DNA of 64,000 nucleotides from Cliona cf. orientalis (GCA_963930775.1 OZ005693.1:6076001-6140000), one strand, 5' to 3'; numbered from the stretch's first letter, positions 24,701 through 39,700 are shown. A program made the numbers and translations. The notes: generated from the letters alone by a model not told the origin.

Positions 24701-27700
24701 ATAACGTCAAGGTTCGTACAGAACTTTCAAACATTCAAATTTCGTAGTTCCTATATTCACATAATATAGGATACCTCCTGATAGATAGGATAAAGGTATT
24801 AAATCATTAGAGGTGCCAAATTTTAGAAGAAAATTGGTCTTTACGACTGGGCTAGGCATTCACACTGAAAGTATGTGATAATATCAGTGCTACTACCCTA
24901 CTACAGCCACACTACAAGCCTATACAATCAACTGACTTGTATAGATAATTCTGCAACAGGTGCATGTTCCAAATATGAAAACATGGAAACAGCCTTAAAG
25001 CCATTGTGTCCTGACAATATTATTGTAAAGTGACATTTTATGCGCATGAAAAAATTATGCGAATCGGTCAAAACGAGCCTCTTAAAATTTATGCAATTTC
25101 TATTTATGTGTATGCCTGTATTGTAATGTATGGCACAATAAAAATTTATGTGATAGGTGACCACCGCTTGACTCGCATAAATACAACTTGCACACAAAGA
25201 TGTTTATGATGGTATATATATCACTAGCTGCAATCTTTGTGTATGGATAGCTAAAGAGTAAGTGCCAATAAGTAAAGCCTTGAAAGTCGAGCACTCAGCA
25301 GAGCGAGCCTCAGCGGGCATTTGAATGTATACACAAACCTATCAGCTGTCAGCCACGCCCAGTGTTCATTAACCGTGTGGGTGAGTGGAGGTTCAATTAG
25401 CAGGCCATGAGCACAACACAATACCTGAGTACTTCACTTAATACATGCATCCTATGGAAGTTGTCTGTTTCTTAAGAGTCCTTCAGATATACGTAGCTCA
25501 TAATAATATTATTATGAAAAATTTGACCATGCCCTCAGTAGCTGCATAGTGGAAAATTGTGTCTGGTAAAGGTCATCAATATAATGGGTTCACTTTACTA
25601 TACAGTATGATGCTGGCACCTCAGTCCCAGACTAGCCTCTGATAGTGGCTCTTGACCTCGATAATAGTGAAAAGCTATAAGAAGAACTCAACAGTGCAGT
25701 ATAGCTAGATTGGTCCGGTGGCACGCTGCTCATGGTGCATGTTATATATAGCGCAGGGCTATCTATATATATCCACGGGATTACGTCAGCCTACAGAACG
25801 CGTGAAGTTCAGCCGTCGCTGCTCGTCAGAGAAGGCAACACGCTGCTTGTAAGGTATTCGCTGGATACACGCGCAAGATACTCTACATATTTCACAAAAA
25901 TTTCAAGTCCCAGAAGGGCTCCATCGAGGCCCTAAATTTTCTCATAATTACCTCATAGATTACACCATAGGTTTCATCATAATTAAGGCATAATTACCTA
26001 ATAACTGCAAAAAAGTAAATTGCTACTGAGTGCATAATAATACTCTTATGGAGAGTAATAATACTATGTACTCAAGGTACTACTTTTATCACTCGATATA
26101 AATTGTAGGCTGAGTATTACAAGAACACTGTCAACTGTGGTGGTTTCATCAGCTCATGTATTTACCTTATCTGATCTACTGCGTATCAACATGTTTCTAC
26201 GGGAATCATTAGCTGTGGCTAATATTGATGCAGCTCACAAGTTTCTACATGAACAATTGAGTGGCTGGATTGGCACCATGAAAGGATTAGCAACCTTGGC
26301 CTACTATCCTTATAAAAATCCAAGGTTCTCCTGCATGCAACCATACTACAGTGAAAAGCACAAGCGAGTAATATGGAGGCTAGAACAGCGATGTATGGAA
26401 GTAGGAGTGGTGAGCTTACACCTTGCATTGTTAGGGAAAGCAGAGAAGGAAATTTTGATCAAAGAGGGCTTGATGGATTACATTGTTTGTCTTCCATGGT
26501 GTCTTCCCCGAGGATCTGCAGCATACCACAGAGCCAATGACATAATCACATATCTCAGTGGTGAACTACAACTCCAACCTCCTTCTCTGCTGAACTTGGC
26601 TAAAGCCAAACTTGCATCCATGCATTTTGGACTCAAGAAGATGCTTAGTACATTCACCATGCAAGACCTTTTACTAGAGTTGTACATTGATGAACGATTC
26701 CATGATACTATATAGACTACTAATGTAATTTGCATTAAAATCTCGCAGTATATTATAATATAAATAATAGTGATAAATTTAATAGTATGCAATGGGATAA
26801 TTGCCATGGGATTCAAAATTTTCACAGTAAAAATATTTTGTAGTCTATGGCAGCTGTGAAAATTAATCTTATGAAATACATGGTACAGGGTCATTCCTAT
26901 GGAAATTTGTCATAATTATTATGAAAATTTCATAACACGAAAATTTCCAGATCTATCAGCAGCTAATAGCAATGTACTATGCCATGCACCCCGAGTGCAT
27001 GTGATATTTAAATCTCAAGGACAGAGCTACCACAATACATTTAGAGGACTAAAGTTTCAACTCCAAGATCAGCATATGTGACCGGATCTGAGAAAACCTG
27101 CCATATTATTGGTCAATCCTTGCAATTTTAGTTAGCTGTATATTTGGATACCTGTATCATAGGGCTAACCTGCCTCCAAGTCTGAGACACTTCGCGCGCT
27201 TGGCTGTTGAGCTAGAATGCTTTGTTTGCGATTGCGCCACACCATGAGCTGTGAGAGGTTATAATATTATATGATTATAGCAAAGGGCACAATAATATGA
27301 TAAGAAGGGGGCTCACATCACTCACCCCACGCTATACCTGATTGTAAATAATAATGAGTACTCTACATGCAGTTGTGTACCATAAAACTATCGTCTATTT
27401 TGTGGGTTCCTAAATGCCAAAAATCCAACAATGTCATGTGTGTTAGTTTACTTCACCCAAGCACTACCCAATGGTCTCACCATTGATGATGCAGAGTCGC
27501 ACATTGTGCCACTATTCAGTGGCAGATCCAGGGGTAGTTCATTTGACTCCTAGCTACTTGTGTAGTACCTTCTATTGAAAAAAAAAACGAGTGATTCTTG
27601 ATGTGAGACTATAAAATTATTAGACCATTCTTTTAATATCTGTATTCTGAAACATTCTATTCATCTAAGTATGACGACCTGTTTGAGCCCAGTGCTAACT

Positions 27701-30700
27701 CAATCAATTCTTTGCTTGCTCGTAGCTTCCCTCACTAGACTTGAAAACACATAAAGCAAAACTTAGAATCTACTACCTCCGTGATGACCACTCAGGGAAT
27801 ATCTTTTTTATGAATTAAGCTTCTTTCCTAACTGCAGGCCACTGAATTTAAGCCTGTCATTTTGCGAGGCAGAGGCAGGCCATAGAATTAGAAGTGCAGG
27901 CACCTAAAGGCAAGTATCATCCCCAGATCCAAGGGAAAAGGATGGGGATGACGGTCTGGCAGGAAAGACAGCGAAAGAATCTGTATATTATTTCCTGATT
28001 ATAGCTCTAATACGGCGCGATGCGCATAACGCCCGGGCGCGCGCCCACGAATACGCGCGCACATGCGCATAGCACTAGCAAGCGACGGACACTTATATAA
28101 TTATCGCGCCTGAAAGATGCACCTATCACGTTGCAATTTGCGCGGTAAAATTGACTCGGTTTCGCTAGCGCTAGACATGGCAGGCAAGAGCTCATTTCAG
28201 TTGATCCTTACAGATGGAAGGGGGAAATCTAAAGCATACACGTTTGTTATGAATCCGCCAAGGAACACTAAACTCCTCAAGGCTATTATCCAGAGAAAAT
28301 TCTCCATTCCAACCTTTTGTCAAGAGATTTATTACGAATCAACCAAGCTCAAGGATGATACAGATCTAACATCATTCCATATCAAAGAAGGCGACACTTT
28401 CCGTGTATGTTACGACACTCCAGCTGATATTAGGCCAGTTTTAAACGTGTTGAAATCGTTAACTGAGATAGTGAAGCATCTAGAAGATGAGCAACATGAC
28501 GAAGAAATGCAGCCACTAGTCAAAGACGTTGCTACTCTGTGGGAAAAGCATTTCGATGAGGCTAAAACTAGGAACCATACTGCCAACAAGCAGGTGTTCA
28601 TCAAACAAGGTGGACCAGAGCTCACACTGAGGGCTCACACAGCACTGCTGGCACAACCAGGGAAGGATTCACCATCGATATCACAGCCACTTGAACTGGA
28701 TATCCTTATGGTTTGGGCACAGCTCTGTTGCGAACTTGATGTTGCAGCTTTGATTCAGATAGTCAAGGTGGTTCTGGGCTCAATTAGAAGACAAAAGTCA
28801 ATACACACATTTCAATATGCTCACCTGTGGAAGGAAATCACGTGGGCAGGTTTCAAGGCACTTTATAAGTGAGTATGTACAATGCATAGTTGTGAAACCG
28901 CATAATAAGGAATTATGCCCATTATACTGTACTCTTATAAATTAGTCTTTCAGAAACAAGTGAAATAGTCAGGCAGCAAATAGTAAGCTTTGAAGAAGAT
29001 CTCCATCTAATCTTACGTAGGCTTGGAGTTCTTCGCACAGTCTACTGCAATTCTGCGGCTCTAGTCTATGGACTCTTCAATAACCTCTCTCAATGGTAGA
29101 TATATTATCATCATTGATTCAATATAATGTGGTTTGTAGACTGATAAATACTTATTATCTATCTTTTACTTGTAGCTCATCCTTACATATCCAACTGACA
29201 GATCCCACTTTAATGCGGAGGTTGATGAATTCACACAGGTCATACGAGTTACATATACATGACTATTTAGAACACGGTTTCTCTGTATGTTCTGACCCCG
29301 ACGAGATTGAAGCAAGAGACATACCAAGGTAAATATAATTTATTTTATTGCTTGCATTACCAAACTGGGATAGATATACATGTATATAAAGCCTAGTAAT
29401 TTTTTGGGTGCTAATGATCAAATACATAATAAGTTTGTAACTTGTGTGTAGTGGTCACTGTGGCAGCTACCACAGCCAATCTCCCAGTGAAAAAAAACCT
29501 ACACCTCTTTTCAGCCACCTCTCTATTAGAATTGGCCCATGGGTATAGACAGGTTCCACTGTAGCCTCATATCCAATATTGAAGAACATGGATGGCTTGG
29601 CTACTCCACTGTACACTTGATATTATTTTGATCATTAACAAAGCTGGGGCGGGAGCAACTCATGGGACTGTGACATCTCCAGGTGATGACCATTACCAAC
29701 CACCTGAATGCACACTGCAATTTATGAATTCTTTGTTGCTAAAAATGTTTTTGTTTTGCACAGGGTGATGAAATTTTTATGAGAAACAGTTAACTTTTAC
29801 AGCGAATATATTATGGTGCCAGTATTGTTGCACGAAAATTACTAGCACAATAAATGAAGTTAACACAAATTACGGTACAGAGTAACCAAACACTGTAAAT
29901 ATATTATGGAGGAAATTTCACTTGCAAGAAGGGGGTGTATTAGTACTTCCTGTGCTTTCGTAGATCAGTAGGAAGTAAGTGTTTTGTGAAATGAAAAGGG
30001 CTATTGTACAGGTAAGTGTGAAATGCCTAAAATGTTGTGGAGAAAGCTTTCATGGGTGGCTTACAGCCATGAAAGTTGTGAAAGTTTTCTCCCTCAAAAG
30101 TTTCCCACTATACAGTAAATTTTGCTACACGTGTACATACTGGTATAACAGCTTCAGGGACAAGAATACAGCTCATACAATATAGTTGCAAAATATTTAA
30201 CAGCTAGCATGATAGTTCACTGTAATTGTATAATGTAATATAGTCTGGGTACCCCTTTATTAAAACATCCTTCTAAATTCATACAGGATGATACTGGTAC
30301 AAATGCTAGCAGGTTTAGTGACGTCCTCTGCGAGTCTTATCACCCTTGCAGAACTCTCCTCTATTCATAGCTTTCTGTGTGAATCTTACAAAATGATTGA
30401 TTCACTCAAATCTCTACCTCGTGATGTGCTGCACGACTACTTTGGAAACTGGTTTGGATTTGCTTCTATACGAAACTTGCTAGCCATGGTCTACTACCCT
30501 TACTCCAATCCTGAGTTCTCCTGTGTGCTTCCATACTACAGTGATCGGCACAAGAAAATGGGCAGAGAATTAGAACAGCAGTGCATCGATGTAGGACTTG
30601 CTAACTTATATATAGCACTGACATGCAAGTGTCAACAGCAGATGCTTATTAGAGAAGGTATAGTCGATTTTATCACTTGCCTCCCTTGGTATCTCACTCA

Positions 30701-33700
30701 TGATCAAGGATCAAGAGCATACGTGCAAGCATGTGAACTAGTCTCTCATCTCAGAGAAGACACACAGCTCCAACCACCATCACTTCTCAATATTGCTAAA
30801 GCAAAGCTGGCATTCATGCACTATGGACTCAAGAAAATGCTTGATATGCACTCCATTCATGATCTTGATATGAAATAATTATTATCGCTATTGTTGCTAC
30901 TTGATTGTCTATACAAATATCATGCCTTCTGCATGGATAGGTTTCACACAATCTTCACACTGTATATAAATCTAGTACATGTATGCTTAAAAATGAAGCT
31001 GATGAATTTTTTCAGGAAGTAATTGAATTTCTGGCAATTTCGAGCGAGTAGTATTGATGCAAGAGCATTATCTAAAATTACTGGTGATATTCATTGTCTG
31101 TGATAGGAGTACAGTGTTATAATTATTGTCTGCAGGAACGTGTGCCTGGGCCCAGTACTAGACCCCGTTAACTAGGGCATGCTTTTGAACACAATTTCCC
31201 CTCTATGAAAATCCATGTTACTCCCTGGAAGGTATTTGTCCATTTTGACATCCCAGGCACAGAACAAGTCATTCAGGGTGAGCCTGAATACACGAGTGAC
31301 AAGAAGTGGTTTTATATGTGCATATAATAATATTATTGTACTCTTGTATGTACATTTGTGGGGTGATCATTTCAGTGGGGAGAGAGTTAAAAATTAATTA
31401 TAACTTGCGCATACACTCACACTGAGATGACCTGTGTAGTGTAGGCAAAGACATGAACTGGAAAAGCAAGTGGTGGACCACACTAGCAAGGCTCAGGTCC
31501 ACAATTAACATCACTGGTACTTACCTAAACACGATGGTGACTATATGGAGGCTTGTCCCCTGGCTATGGGTAATTGGACTCGTGATGGTCATGATATGTA
31601 GCCTGGAATACACTATTAAAGTATACACCATTGGATTAGCAGTCTATGATATGCCATGAGCATGATCTTTTTTATGACTTTCCTGAAGGCTTTCCCTACA
31701 CAGATAATTTTTAATAAACTAGAGATCTCTCGGGCATAAAACCCTCGGCGCGTTGCAAGGAACTAGCTACATGCTTCAGTGTTGCACGCAGAAAAGGGGG
31801 TAAAGGGTTGGAGGCAAGGCTACTATAACATTAAGGGCTGGGGACAAGGCTAATGTTATACTTGCACAGCAGTGTTGTACAAGGTTCAACAGCTCACAGC
31901 AACAACAGGGTGTGTTGTATCGAACTCCATACTGTGCAACTCAACTTCCCTCACACTAACCTCCGATTCTTGGGATGCAAAGCCTTGGTGTAAGACTGAA
32001 GTACACTGAGCAATCTCGCATGTCCAATATAATTTTAATATCTCAACTTAGCTACTTGGGTCCAAGCACTATACAATGCCATGCATGCATACAAGCTTGG
32101 CTATTAAACTAGAGAGTGAAAGGTACCACAAGAATGTGCATGGAAATTGGCAGCTAAGCATACATACCCTTAGAGTTGAAACAAAGCCACTGTCAGCCCA
32201 CGATTGTCGAAAGCTCGCCAGTGGACTGAGCAAGGAAGGCATGGTGGCGGTGACCAGCGTCAACGATTTTTGTAACCGTGCCTAAAACGCATGCACCGAG
32301 GATCATTAGACGTACATGTCTGTATAGCGCACGACACTCAACATTCTATTTATACGTAAAGTCATGCTCGGGCAAAGTCAAGAAGCTTAGAATCGGCAAA
32401 TGACACCAAAACTGGCAAACAAAGTGTTTTCGGAGAAATCCACATAATTCATACGTTTGAAACACCATAAGGAACCTTATAACACCGCACTTTGGACTCC
32501 CAAATGAGATATGTAGCAGTTAGAGAGTTAACAGACAGACAGACACACACACACAGAACGACTACTGTAACCCTGCGGCACATGTGCTGAGGGTTAATTA
32601 ATTCTTGTGTAAGTATGCTCCAAACTATGCCCTTGCCTGGCCTGGCATAATTAGATTCATGTCAAACCAGGAAAGTATGGATGATAATAAGTTTCACAGT
32701 GACTAGACTGGGAGGGTTGTTCAGGGGAATTTGGTTATACATGTACCATGTATATAGAAACAAATGGATTCTCTGCGGGAAACTTCACTGTTTGGGATGA
32801 TCGACTAGAATACCTGGTTGAAATGTCAGCAAGTGCACCAAACAGTTAAGTTTTCCACAGACAATCTTCATCTGTTTCTATGTAGATAGTAGACATCACT
32901 TCATACTGTATAATATATAGCCAGAAATATTGATGGAAATTAAATTTGGCAGTTGAGGTTAAATTTCCATTGCAAAAAAAATTAAAATACTGGCGGATTT
33001 CATTTGGCGATTGCCTGGCCATACAATAACATAAGGATTTAATTTTACGCTGTGTCTACAGTGCCGGTACCGGCACCGCAATTTAAGCGTTATAGTGCCG
33101 GTAAGTCCATATAAAATACTGTACTGTTACGTAGCCCTAGTCCCCGCCCCCTCCTGCATATGGCAATATAAATTTGTGCATAAATTTGCCGGCACTCTAG
33201 ACACTGCGTTAATTTTAATTGATGATGGTTTGTCAAGCAAATGGTTTAGATCTATATGAATCTACATGCAATCTCATCACTGCACTGGCCTATCTAGTAC
33301 CTATAGAATGTTCGTGGCTATGATCCAGATCTGCACTGCTGCTCTATACTATGCTACATGGGATGGGAGGGGCTGGGTGATCAGGAATGGGTTGTGAATG
33401 GTTTGTCTACAGGTAAAATGACAGTTGCCAGCAGCGACAAATGGCAGTGGCCGAGTGGTTGGTTGAGTGTAGCGGATTCAGATATATATTGCTTTAGACG
33501 AACTTTTTTCTGTACACATAATATAACGAGATCCGCAATGATGGCGATGCCGTACCGAACCGCCAAATTTAAACTCGCAAATGTTTTACAATGGCGAAAA
33601 TTTAATTCCCGCCAACATTTCCGGTATAGATCGAGGGCGTGCCTTGTATGGAGCTAGATCTAGATAGATGGCGATGGGCAACAGAAGTCCCGGTACAAGA

Positions 33701-36700
33701 AGAAATACTGATACTACATGTACAGGTAGAGCTGGTGCTGATGTAGACGAAAATTATCGTGACAGAAACGTTACAACGGTCAACAATACCAACGAAAGTG
33801 GCGATGTAGTGCTTATTAAAGTCGAACAGATTGGTAATGGTCAGCCAGCTCGGGATGAGTACAAGGAAGGCTTTGTGGATGGAAGTCATAATGGAGATGG
33901 GAAAGATACAGATCTAGAAATCATTTCAGGTTTGAAAGACGAGGCTGAAGACCCCCATAAGCCTGAAACACCAATGGAGTTCACTGTGGTGTTAGACTGT
34001 GTCCCCAAAAACACACAAAAGGTGGCATCCCTTATTTTTATGAGAAATTATCCAGAGACAGTTCTGGACTTGAAGCAGGGAGTAGAAGACAATTTTGGTA
34101 TCCCCACTTGCTGTCACGATGTATTCTTGGACAATGTCCAGCTTAACCACCACTATTCACTGAAATTCTATCGAGTACGAGATGGAGATACGTTCCACGT
34201 GCAATACACCTCTGAAGCAGATGTTGAGGACATACTCGACATTGTAGGCTCACTTTCTTCAATGATAACCTATATTGAGCGCATTCAACCAATTTTGTCT
34301 AAAGGGAAACCCACAGAATTTCTTACCAATTCAATCCCAGAAAATATATTCGCAGATAAGGTTGAGTCCTTGGCAGTTCAATACTTTTATCCTTGTTCTA
34401 GTGAGCGAGCGAATGCCAATCGGCTGTTATTTATTCAGCGTGGAGGCCTTGATTTGATGCACAAAGTTCATGAACTCCTACTTCTACAACCATGGCAGAA
34501 TGTTCCAATTGAAATGCAGTACCTTGAGCATGCTATTCTGAGGGTTCTGTGGAACATTACAGCTTCCTTTACGATTCGACATTTGGTGCTTCAACGACCA
34601 ACACTGAAAGCAATCACAAAATCATTCTTGCGAATTAAAGTACCAAAGCATGGTATAATAACAGCACCAGTGAATAACTTCAGCTTCCGGTCTGCACTGG
34701 AACTAAACCGCATTACCAGTGAAGTGGTGTACAAAGCAGCTGGAAGTTTATGCAAGTAAGGATCAAGTACACATAACTAGAAATCTGTAGAGCAGATACC
34801 CATTGTGTGTTGCATGTGCATCTTGCTGTTGCTCATGTACCAGAGGAGGTTGATCATGCATCATGGTATGTCATGTGTACGTGACTAAAATTAGCATTCC
34901 TGCATAAATTAGCGACATATATAGTGCTGCACTTGTTTCAATTGTCGATTTAGTCAAACTGACTTTCTTAGCCTGATTTCAAACCAGAACAGACAAACAA
35001 AGCCTTAATCAGCCTGACTTTTGATTGATTATGAGCAACAACAAAGCCTTGGTATTCGCTTGTTTGGCTGGGGTTGTTTGTCAAGGCTCACCAAGTTCAT
35101 TGCCAATGCCATCCTTCGCAAGACACAGGAGTGCGCGATTGAGTGCCTACCATAATAATATTATTATGTTTATATATACATTTTATATTGGTGCATGTGA
35201 TACATTGACGACGTTTGATCACACATAATATCCAACCTCCTCTGCTCGTGTACTTTATATGAACACTCTTGCGCTGTGCTGAGCATGAGATCCATAACTA
35301 ATGGCCACCGCACATTAGCAGAAAGCATGTGGTCAGCTGTAGGTGTGGTTGATAGGCATGACCAACACTAAATTAATATTATTAGCCATCATGGCCAGTG
35401 TCGTTCAATTTCAAGCCAAGCCAAACCAAGCCAGTTTTAGCCATCTTTGATTGTTTGATCACCGTTACAACTCACCCAGGGGCCTACATCTCCAGATCAA
35501 GCCATTTTGGTGCCAATGATAAGACGGACAAACTGATTGCTTTACCCCTTGTGCATGCGTGCAGGGTAATAATGCCTACTATGAGAGAATGCATAATGTG
35601 AGCAGAGAAGCTAGCAGACATGCACACACAATAGCAATAACTGATATTAATAAATGCAAGCTCGTGCCCTGCTGCATCCATCATGTATCTGCATGCAGTG
35701 TTGGCTCACAGTGCTGTGTAAGGGAAGACCTTACCAAACATGCAGAGGTCATTGCAAGGTAAAGGAGAGCAATGTAAACAGTGTATGTTATTAACCCTCA
35801 CCAAAGCGTAGGCGTCTGGTTTGGAAAGTTTTGTGTACACTTCCTTATCAGCACTATGATTGTAAGTTCACATACTGCAACCATGAAGGTCTCATTGCTC
35901 TAACCTTGCGCATGTGTATTAAGAACTATATTAAGGTACGTAGCTACTGTACATGTACATGTAGGTACTCTGTACAATACACCTGTAACCATCATGACCT
36001 AACATTCTGTATACCATAGTGCTGGAAAATTTGGCAATTTGGCGGTTTGGCAGCCTATATTGCAACTGCCAAATTAAAATTGCTAAAAGTTCCTATTCAT
36101 ATATATACGTATGGCGATCCCGTACTGAGCCACCAAATTTAAATCCACTAATATTCTTGCAATAGCGATTTTATTCCCGCCAATATTTCCAGCTATACAG
36201 TATATAATTGTTAAACTTCACCAACTTGAGCTAGCTATATTAATTTTGATGAAACAAATTTTCGCCAATGCAGTAAAGATCACTCTATCCTCTATGTGTA
36301 ATGACTAATGCAGGATAAATATTTGCATGATAAAAATTTCACTATTGAGCACTGATGGCAAAAATTTCTGTGTACACAGTAACTGTTTACAGGTGGACAT
36401 GTATCGGTATGTACATGTACCTCGCTTATGACCAAATCAATCAACAGGCCAAGAAATTCGTTTTGCTTACCATCTTGCCTAGCACCTGTGACATGTCAAG
36501 GCAAGAAGTGAAGAACACAATCTACCTCTGTGACCGTGAATGTGTTTCGTGAGTCAAGCTGCTTAGCTAACTACAGGTCACTATATGATGTCAGTGTCCA
36601 TTGTGGCCCATGTTCATCCAAATAGCTAGTGTTCATGCGTATAGCCACCATTCACAGAGGTTGCTTAGCTTTACCTTCTAATGCCCAGTGGTCAGAGGAG

Positions 36701-39700
36701 TTCCTTGTGTCTCAAGATCAAATCGGATCTGCTGATCTCCCTTGATGGATGGACACACAAATGAGAAATTTTAACATTATGATAACGATAATGATGGTAC
36801 ATGTACTTGTACATATACATGTACATGCATTGTAGTTACATCATACCATGCAATGTTCCATTATCTTGCAGCCTGGCAGAGTTACCTGAATGTCGGCTGG
36901 AGATTGCATCAAACAGCGATGTCTTGAGACAACTTATTGCAGTCATAACCACCAAAACGTACAAGTACATAGCATCACTTGTCTCAGTGGCGGGGATGCT
37001 ATGCCTAGCATACAGGTACGCTACTTCTGTAACCACAAGGTCACAGACCACCGTGATACATGTACTGTATCCAGAGTACCGTAATACTTGTGCACCTATT
37101 ATGCTACATATGTTTTTAATCATTACAGTCAAGAGACACACCCACATCTGGCTGAAGAGAGCATCATCGAGGGGATACGGTATGCTTGCACCTTCAACAG
37201 AATATACTTTACAAGTGCAGTGGAATGTAGACTGGATAAATTGTTACTGACGTGAGTTTTTAACCACAAGCATAAAGATCAGATGAAAATTCATGCATTG
37301 TTGATTTTATAGTTACTTCAGCAGTGTGTTATACTCTCAGATGTTGACTTCATCACCACAACTGTTTTCACTGAAACAGAAGAGTACCCTTGCACAGTTC
37401 ATTAGCAACTTCCTGAATGAAGCTACACCCAAACAAATCCGTGACCACGAGGTGAAGAACGGCTACAAGTGGTCTACTGTGATCCCTTTTGTCAAATTGG
37501 CCTACTACCCACGATTCAATAGAGAACTCAGCATGGAGACTCATAGAGACACCGCTTCCACAAATGCTGAAGATCAAGGGACAGTTGATCTAAACATGCT
37601 GGCAGTTCATTGCATTGAAATGGGAGTATTTAGCATGCAGAATATTCTCCATGATAAAGAGATTAGAGATGTCCTTGTGAGTGAGGGACTTGTTGACTAC
37701 ATAATTTGCATGCCCTGGAACGTTCCTCACGAGAGTAGAGTACAACAGAGAGCTAGAGAGCTGGTTACATTTCTGAGTCAGCACATGCAACTCCAACCCC
37801 CTTCGTTGGTCAGTGTAACCAAGGCCAGATTAGCCTCACTCCACTTTGGACTGGACAGAGTGCTAAACACACTCTCAGTTCACCATTTACTTTCTGGAGA
37901 ATAGTGTGTGTGTGTGATCACTAGTTTGTCTGTTATTTTTAAGGTCATGAAAATTATTCTACATTGTTATTGAAAACTGATTCATGTCATATGATCACAC
38001 AGCGATTCCCTTGAATTAATAATAATACACATGACTGCATTATACACCCTTACCCTAATGCACACTTCCAGTCCCTCCAACATTTAATAATTCTCACCCC
38101 TTTATTCTAAGATCATTTTACTCACTGAAAAATAGGCCGAAGGTGACAACACTTAGTTCTGTCAACAAAATGGCTCCCCTCAAGAACACATGAAGTACCT
38201 GAATGTACAGAAAAATGTGCTGAAGCTTGATCATGGCTGTTGTTTGGGTTCCATACGGGAAGCATTATATTGTCATGTTAAGTGAGGCCTTTGTGGGGAT
38301 TAAATTTAATGGTGCTAACACTGCCACTAACGAGGACATGCCCCCTAGTCCATAAAGACTACATGCAGAGGCACAACGAATCGGCATGTCTGGTAAATTT
38401 CCTAGAGCCCAGGCTAGGAACTCGTAGCAATTTATCGGAGAGGAAATGACTGGTATAGATTTTCTTTCTAATAGTTTTGCTGTATCCCTAATTTTTATGA
38501 AATACCATCACTTGAATAAGGTTTCTGGATGTACTTACATGACTCAAACGTAATTGATTAGTCCATGATGTATAAACAACAATTTTGACCAAGCATGCAC
38601 ACCATTAATTTTGCTTTGTTATCAAGTTAAAATGCCCGGGAAGGGGGGGGGGGGGATTCTACATGCCGTATAGCCGGAAATATTGGCGGGAATTAAATTT
38701 GGCAGTTGAGCCCAAAATCGCTATATGTATTGCAAGAATATTGGTGGATTTAAATTTGGCGGTTCGGTATGGGATCACCATACGCATATATGCGAGTAGA
38801 AAATTTGGCGGTTGTAATATAGACCGCCAAATTTAATTCCCTGCCAAATTTTCCGGCTATACGGTAATAGTTAGAGACTGAGTCCAAGGTCTCTACGCAT
38901 TTTAAGAGACCCAAAGGTCCGAGGCTGTAACATCCCGAGCACAGCTCTTAGAGAGGCAGGTCTATTATTGGGCTGCCAAGGGCGAAGAAAGATGCACAGT
39001 GCAACAGTAGCCTAGTCCCCAGGCTAAATGTCATTGTTAGAGTTGCTGTATTCTAAATTAGTTAGAGACCTCGTCCAATGGTCTCTACGCTTTTTAAGAA
39101 ATCCTCAGGCCCTTACTTAGCCCCTCGGTCTATAAGGGTCTCTAAGTGAAATAAATAATGGACCTCCAACTGACCAATTAGATTGCTGTATTTGTTATAA
39201 CTATATTCTAATTAGTGGATAGCACAACCATAAATGATCATTAAGACACAAGCTATGCAATCATACCAATATATGACAAGCTTACTCCAAGCATAAAACT
39301 TGCTAAAAATTGATGACTGCAGATCTCCGTAGAAGTATTATTATAGGGCGTTTCCAATCCCTCTAACCGTTTTTGTCTATGCATAGTATCACTGATGTTG
39401 GCACCAAAAGTCTAACCTGGATCCCACCAGGTCATGGCACTATCAAAGGGACCGATGTGCTTGCCACCCCCGGGCTAGGTACACAGGAGCAATAGTGACT
39501 TGCTCAAAGTCACAAGAGCTACAGCAAGACAGAATCGAATTCACAACTCTAGACCTAGATCCTAGAATTAGCTGGAGGATTAATAGAGAATGTAGCAAGC
39601 ACATAATACACCCAGGACCCCTTATCAAAGTTTATTAATTGCTATCCCATGCATAGCCGACAGTATGCATTAAGCTGATACACAGATCAAAGTAAATGAG

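Larger units (their letters stand above)
30879..33667. other. Spacer between Ubl-ARM paralogs 4 and 5
   Basis: No conserved exon was recognised. It holds a copy of repeat R5 (31722-31872), the repeat R3 copy (31880-32598) and two MITE family 1 fragments. A 68-codon ATG ORF at 31453-31659 with one hydrophobic stretch has no recognisable homology and is not called. Confidence 0.5.
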
